Shown in pieces: positions 6,639 through 6,995 of a stretch of 6,995 nt of DNA; the stretch's first letter is position 1; each line of letters opens with the position of its first letter. A program made the translations under genes and the position numbers. The stretch lies in contig CAKUKT010000135.1 in the NCBI GenBank assembly GCA_934663655.1, forward strand, positions 1 through 6,995. Reading direction: 5' to 3'. The DNA comes from an uncultured Victivallaceae bacterium (GTDB lineage Bacteria; Verrucomicrobiota; Lentisphaeria; Victivallales; Victivallaceae). The notes under the pieces are model-generated. The model saw only the letters and a list, made by a program, of their open reading frames with translations. It made no database searches and had not been told where the DNA came from.

Positions 6639-6941
6639 TTATTTATGCATGCTGTCGTGAAATTCGGACGCTTTGGACGCATCCTCGTTCTGGGTCTGCT
6701 GGGTCTCGTCCAGGGCAGTCTTGGCGCCGGAATGGTCCGCGCTCGCGCCCTTGGCCGCGACATCAAACATGCCGACAATGGTCTTGCCGAACATGGCAAC
6801 TGCAACCACGCAGGCCGCCGCGATCAGAACCGCGACAATGACGTATTCCATCATCACCGCGCCGCGTTCTTCGCCCAGCAGTTTGCAGATTTGACGTCCG
6901 AGCCAGCTTTTCTTCATCCGGTTGATTCTTGTTGTTTTCAT
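6639..6941 (-). CDS. flp: Flp-type pilin, first copy (likely major pilin)
   Basis: This 100-residue protein is a Flp-type pilin, the subunit expected to form Tad pili after cleavage and export. It has a basic leader of about 27 residues ending in EERG, then AVMMEY with E32-Y33 at +5/+6, and a hydrophobic helix (about 28-51). A polar tail rich in Ala, Ser, Asp and Gln ends in FHDSMHK. The leader is longer than in many Flp proteins, and the tail of about 40 residues also exceeds that of the shortest Flp pilins. The ATG at 6941 has a strong AGGAG site seven bases before it. A TTG at 6962 would extend it but has no support. As the first gene behind the promoter with the best ribosome binding site of the cluster, it is the best candidate for the abundant subunit. 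Confidence 0.93.
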   Translation of the reverse strand: MKTTRINRMKKSWLGRQICKLLGEERGAVMMEYVIVAVLIAAACVVAVAMFGKTIVGMFDVAAKGASADHSGAKTALDETQQTQNEDASKASEFHDSMHK

Positions 6942-6948
6942 TTTCCCT

Positions 6949-6953
6949 CTCCT
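6949..6953 (-). promoter_or_regulatory. Strong ribosome binding site of first pilin gene
   Basis: AGGAG stands seven bases before the ATG at 6941, the best-spaced match in the window. It decides against the upstream TTG at 6962 and fits high expression of a structural pilin. Confidence 0.7.
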
Positions 6954-6983
6954 TTTCTGCAAAAAGCCAACAAAAACAACTTT

Positions 6984-6989
6984 ATTATA
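6984..6989 (-). promoter_or_regulatory. Candidate -10 box of the operon promoter
   Basis: Read on the minus strand, the sequence is a perfect TATAAT followed by an A/T-rich stretch. This puts a start of transcription near 6977 and a leader of about 35 bases before the first pilin gene. The matching -35 box would lie beyond the right edge of the window, so the promoter cannot be confirmed. No terminator-like hairpin with a T run was seen between here and the kinase, which fits one long transcript. Confidence 0.55.
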
Positions 6990-6995
6990 CTAGAT

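Overview
The window is one densely packed, minus-strand gene cluster of ten genes. They read from right (about 6941) to left, and the last gene runs off the window at base 1. No gap between genes exceeds about 26 bases, and four junctions overlap as ATGA or TGATG. A perfect TATAAT box at the far right edge (6984-6989, minus strand) could be the promoter for the whole set. All the long plus-strand reading frames are antisense shadows.

The cluster encodes part of a Tad/Flp-type (tight adherence) pilus system. In transcription order it holds: a Flp-type pilin (6639-6941); a TadV/CpaA-like prepilin peptidase with both catalytic aspartates (6075-6623); a TadE-like pseudopilin (5542-6078); a large TadG-like membrane-anchored protein (4070-5539); two exported proteins of unknown function (3044-4048 and 2421-3017); a second Flp-like pilin (2107-2397); a second TadE-like pseudopilin (1436-2107); a small exported protein (1077-1439); and the N-terminal 360 residues of a Ser/Thr protein kinase of the bacterial Pkn2/PknB type (1-1080). 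The four pilin or pseudopilin proteins carry a G-x(4)-E cleavage motif, the type of site the cluster's own peptidase would be expected to process. The TadG-like protein has the typical N-terminal anchor and an AADAAA-type motif. The ATPase (TadA), platform proteins (TadB/TadC) and secretin (RcpA/CpaC) are not in the window.

The organism is most likely a Gram-negative-type bacterium of moderate GC content. A eukaryotic-like kinase with DLG in place of DFG next to Tad genes rich in unknown exported proteins suggests the PVC superphylum, perhaps Lentisphaerota. This is an impression from sequence style, not a proof.

The likely scheme, which is inferred, is that the peptidase matures both Flp-like pilins and both TadE-like pseudopilins. 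The TadG-like protein and exported proteins would act in or around the envelope part of the machine. The co-transcribed kinase would link pilus production or assembly to a signal. The most notable points are the duplicated Flp/TadE pairs with a shared C-terminal D-x-M-H motif, the kinase at the end of a pilus operon, and three TE(V/L)T repeats in the kinase's N-terminal tail.
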